DNA of 15,817 bases from SKVR01 sp964589855 (GTDB lineage Bacteria > Bacteroidota > Bacteroidia > Bacteroidales > UBA7960). Positions 14,874 to 15,817 of the stretch are shown piece by piece (position 1 is the stretch's first letter; every line of letters begins with the position of its first letter). A program made the position numbers and the translations under genes. The notes below the pieces were generated by a model, which saw only the letters and a program-made list of their open reading frames with translations, was not told the DNA's origin and ran no database searches. The DNA lies in the NCBI GenBank assembly GCA_964589855.1, contig CAZPVB010000081.1, positions 1-15,817 of the forward strand, in the 5' to 3' direction.

Positions 14874-15533
14874 CCGGGTTTTTCCAATGTTGATCTTCTC
14901 TCCCAGATGGCGGGGTTTTTTCCCGGATATGATATCCAGAAAAACCTTCACACGAGCAAAAATTTCTCTTACCTGCACCCTGATCCCCTGGCCGGGAGAT
15001 ACATCGGTGGCATTAAAACCGATGGCTTTTATTCCATTAACACGCGCTACAAACACAGCTCTCTGATTGTGAAATTTTTGAGAGATAACCACAATGCTGT
15101 CTTGTCCGAATATTTCTTTGCTCCTGATCATAGAATCCAGTGTGCGCAGCCCCGCATAATCAAGATATAAAACCGTATCGGAAATATTGTATTTTACTAA
15201 TTCGCGACGCATTTGCTCGGGTTCATTATAATATATCGTACGATTGTCTCCACTCAATATCAGAAAATCTATGTTGCCCGAATGATATAGTTCTGCTGCT
15301 GCGCTCATCCGGTGATAAAAATAGGTATTGGGATGCCCGCTTTTAAGATTTCTGCTTGTTCCCAAAACTATTCCTGCTTTATGTCTGGGAATATCTGATA
15401 CCTGTTCGAAAAGAAAGTTACGCGTATGCAATACAATTACCATATTGCTTACAATAATCAGTAGTGCAATTGATGAAATCAGTATCAGGAAAACTTTTAA
15501 AAAAAATCTGAACAGGTGTTTCTTTTTCTTCAT
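14856..15533 (-). CDS. SanA/ElyC-like DUF218 envelope protein
   Basis: A 225-residue inner-membrane protein of the DUF218 (YdcF/SanA/ElyC) family, which is linked to envelope barrier function and vancomycin tolerance; the biochemical activity is not established. A basic start (MKKKKHLFRF) precedes one membrane helix at about 11-36, so the domain is likely periplasmic. Family signs are GIVLGTSR (54-61), YFYHRMSAAAELY (71-83), LILSGDN (91-97), EPEQMRREL (104-111), DYAGLRTLDSM (125-135), VVISQKFHNQRA (148-159) and the terminal GKKPRHLGE (204-212). The last 18 bases overlap the convergent kinase gene. Repeat R1 copy 4 begins 14 bases upstream of its start, so its promoter or leader lies in or beyond that repeat. 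Confidence 0.88.
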   Translation of the reverse strand: MKKKKHLFRFFLKVFLILISSIALLIIVSNMVIVLHTRNFLFEQVSDIPRHKAGIVLGTSRNLKSGHPNTYFYHRMSAAAELYHSGNIDFLILSGDNRTIYYNEPEQMRRELVKYNISDTVLYLDYAGLRTLDSMIRSKEIFGQDSIVVISQKFHNQRAVFVARVNGIKAIGFNATDVSPGQGIRVQVREIFARVKVFLDIISGKKPRHLGEKINIGKTRSGISD

Positions 15534-15546
15534 TCGTTTATGATTT

Positions 15547-15751
15547 TATGAACCGAGTTATGACAATAATATTGTCACACACGCGGATGATTATTGGTGC
15601 TGGAAGTGAATCGCCCTGATAAGGGCAAATCAATTCAACCCAGTGGCAACGCCCTGGGTAATTGCAACCGATGCCCTCCGGCGCCCTGAAAGGGCAACTT
15701 ACAAAAAAACGCAAACCACTCAATATCAAAGAGAAAAAAATTATAAACAGA
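15547..15751 (+). repeat. Interspersed repeat R1, copy 4 (middle replaced)
   Basis: Head ATGAACCGAGTTATGACAATA, with the palindrome at 15561-15577 and CACACACGCGGATGATTA (15576-15593), followed by unrelated sequence with GCCCT hairpins. An AAATTATAAACAGATGAAC tail is found again at 15738-15756. The tail's GATGAAC is at the same time the beginning of copy 5, so copies 4 and 5 are arranged in tandem with a shared junction. Confidence 0.75.
15610..15700. repeat. Cluster of GCCCT/AGGGC hairpins (REP-like)
   Basis: Three short hairpins in 91 bases: GCCCT-gata-AGGGC (15613-15626), ACCCAG / CTGGGT (15638-15643 with 15654-15659) and GCCCTGAAAGGGC (15683-15695); the motif GCCCT also recurs in GCCCTCCGGC at 15673. 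The G+C content is far above its surroundings. From memory, sequences of this kind (CCCAG...CTGGG next to GCCCTGAAAGGGC) are widespread extragenic repeats in Bacteroidota and some other phyla; I cannot confirm the match here. It sits within R1 copy 4. Confidence 0.65.
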
Positions 15752-15817
15752 TGAACCGAGCCATGACAAAGTTTTTGACACACACGCGGATGATTATAAG
15801 TCGTGATATGGCAAAAA
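15749..15817 (+). repeat. Interspersed repeat R1, copy 5 (cut by window edge)
   Basis: GATGAACCGAGCCATGACAA, palindrome 15764-15780 with AAAGTTTTT in its centre where the others have ATA-rich centres, then CACACGCGGATGATTATAAG, CGTGATATGGCAAAAA, and the window ends. It follows the tail of copy 4 with no spacer. Confidence 0.85.

Noticed and set aside
908..15817. CRISPR array
   Set aside because: The R1 repeats are about 155 bp and kilobases apart, with no regular spacers and no cas genes.

Overview
The window looks like a chromosomal stretch from a member of the Bacteroidota (order not determinable from this alone). The reasons are the AT-rich base composition, near absence of Shine-Dalgarno motifs, a few promoter candidates of the TTG / TAnnTTTG type, a 576-residue phospho-sugar mutase, MurF, a menaquinone gene of the futalosine route (mqnB) and an ADP-heptose epimerase (hldD), which implies a Gram-negative envelope with heptose-containing LPS. 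No rRNA, tRNA, CRISPR array, integrase or transposase gene is visible.

Layout: the 3' part of a short-chain dehydrogenase (1-794, +), then a 476-base gap packed with repeats; a two-domain VOC protein (1271-2329, +) convergent with a phospho-sugar mutase (2520-4250, -), which probably shares a transcript with a secreted TPR protein (4318-5217, -); a repeat-filled gap; murF (5549-6865, -); a 444-base divergent gap; a single-domain response regulator with a C-terminal membrane helix (7310-7807, +); a gap with a terminal-inverted-repeat element; hldD (8161-9126, -); mqnB (9394-10071, -); a coupled pair tatD-like / tcdA (10181-11651, +); a large soluble hybrid histidine kinase (12036-14873, +) that overlaps by 18 bases the end of a SanA/ElyC-like DUF218 membrane protein (14856-15533, -); and a second repeat-rich end.

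Most of the genes are housekeeping: peptidoglycan precursor synthesis (murF), LPS core sugar (hldD), envelope integrity (SanA-like), menaquinone (mqnB), tRNA modification (tcdA) and sugar phosphate metabolism. They are single genes or pairs, and the window is not one pathway cluster.

The unusual content is in two places. First, the gaps carry a family of about 155-bp repeats (family R1). There are four complete or partial copies plus one cut by the window edge, all in the same orientation. Each begins with a conserved head containing a 17-bp imperfect palindrome that covaries between copies, and longer copies have a second hairpin in the tail; one copy has been split by a different cluster of GCCCT hairpins. 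A second family (R2), bounded by about 22-bp inverted repeats, occurs once complete and once as a left half lying 13 bases from an R1 copy. Second, the signalling genes are odd. The hybrid kinase has lost the magnesium-binding Asn of the N box and the Asp of the G1 box while keeping its phospho-acceptor His and an intact receiver domain, and the response regulator ends in a membrane anchor instead of an output domain.
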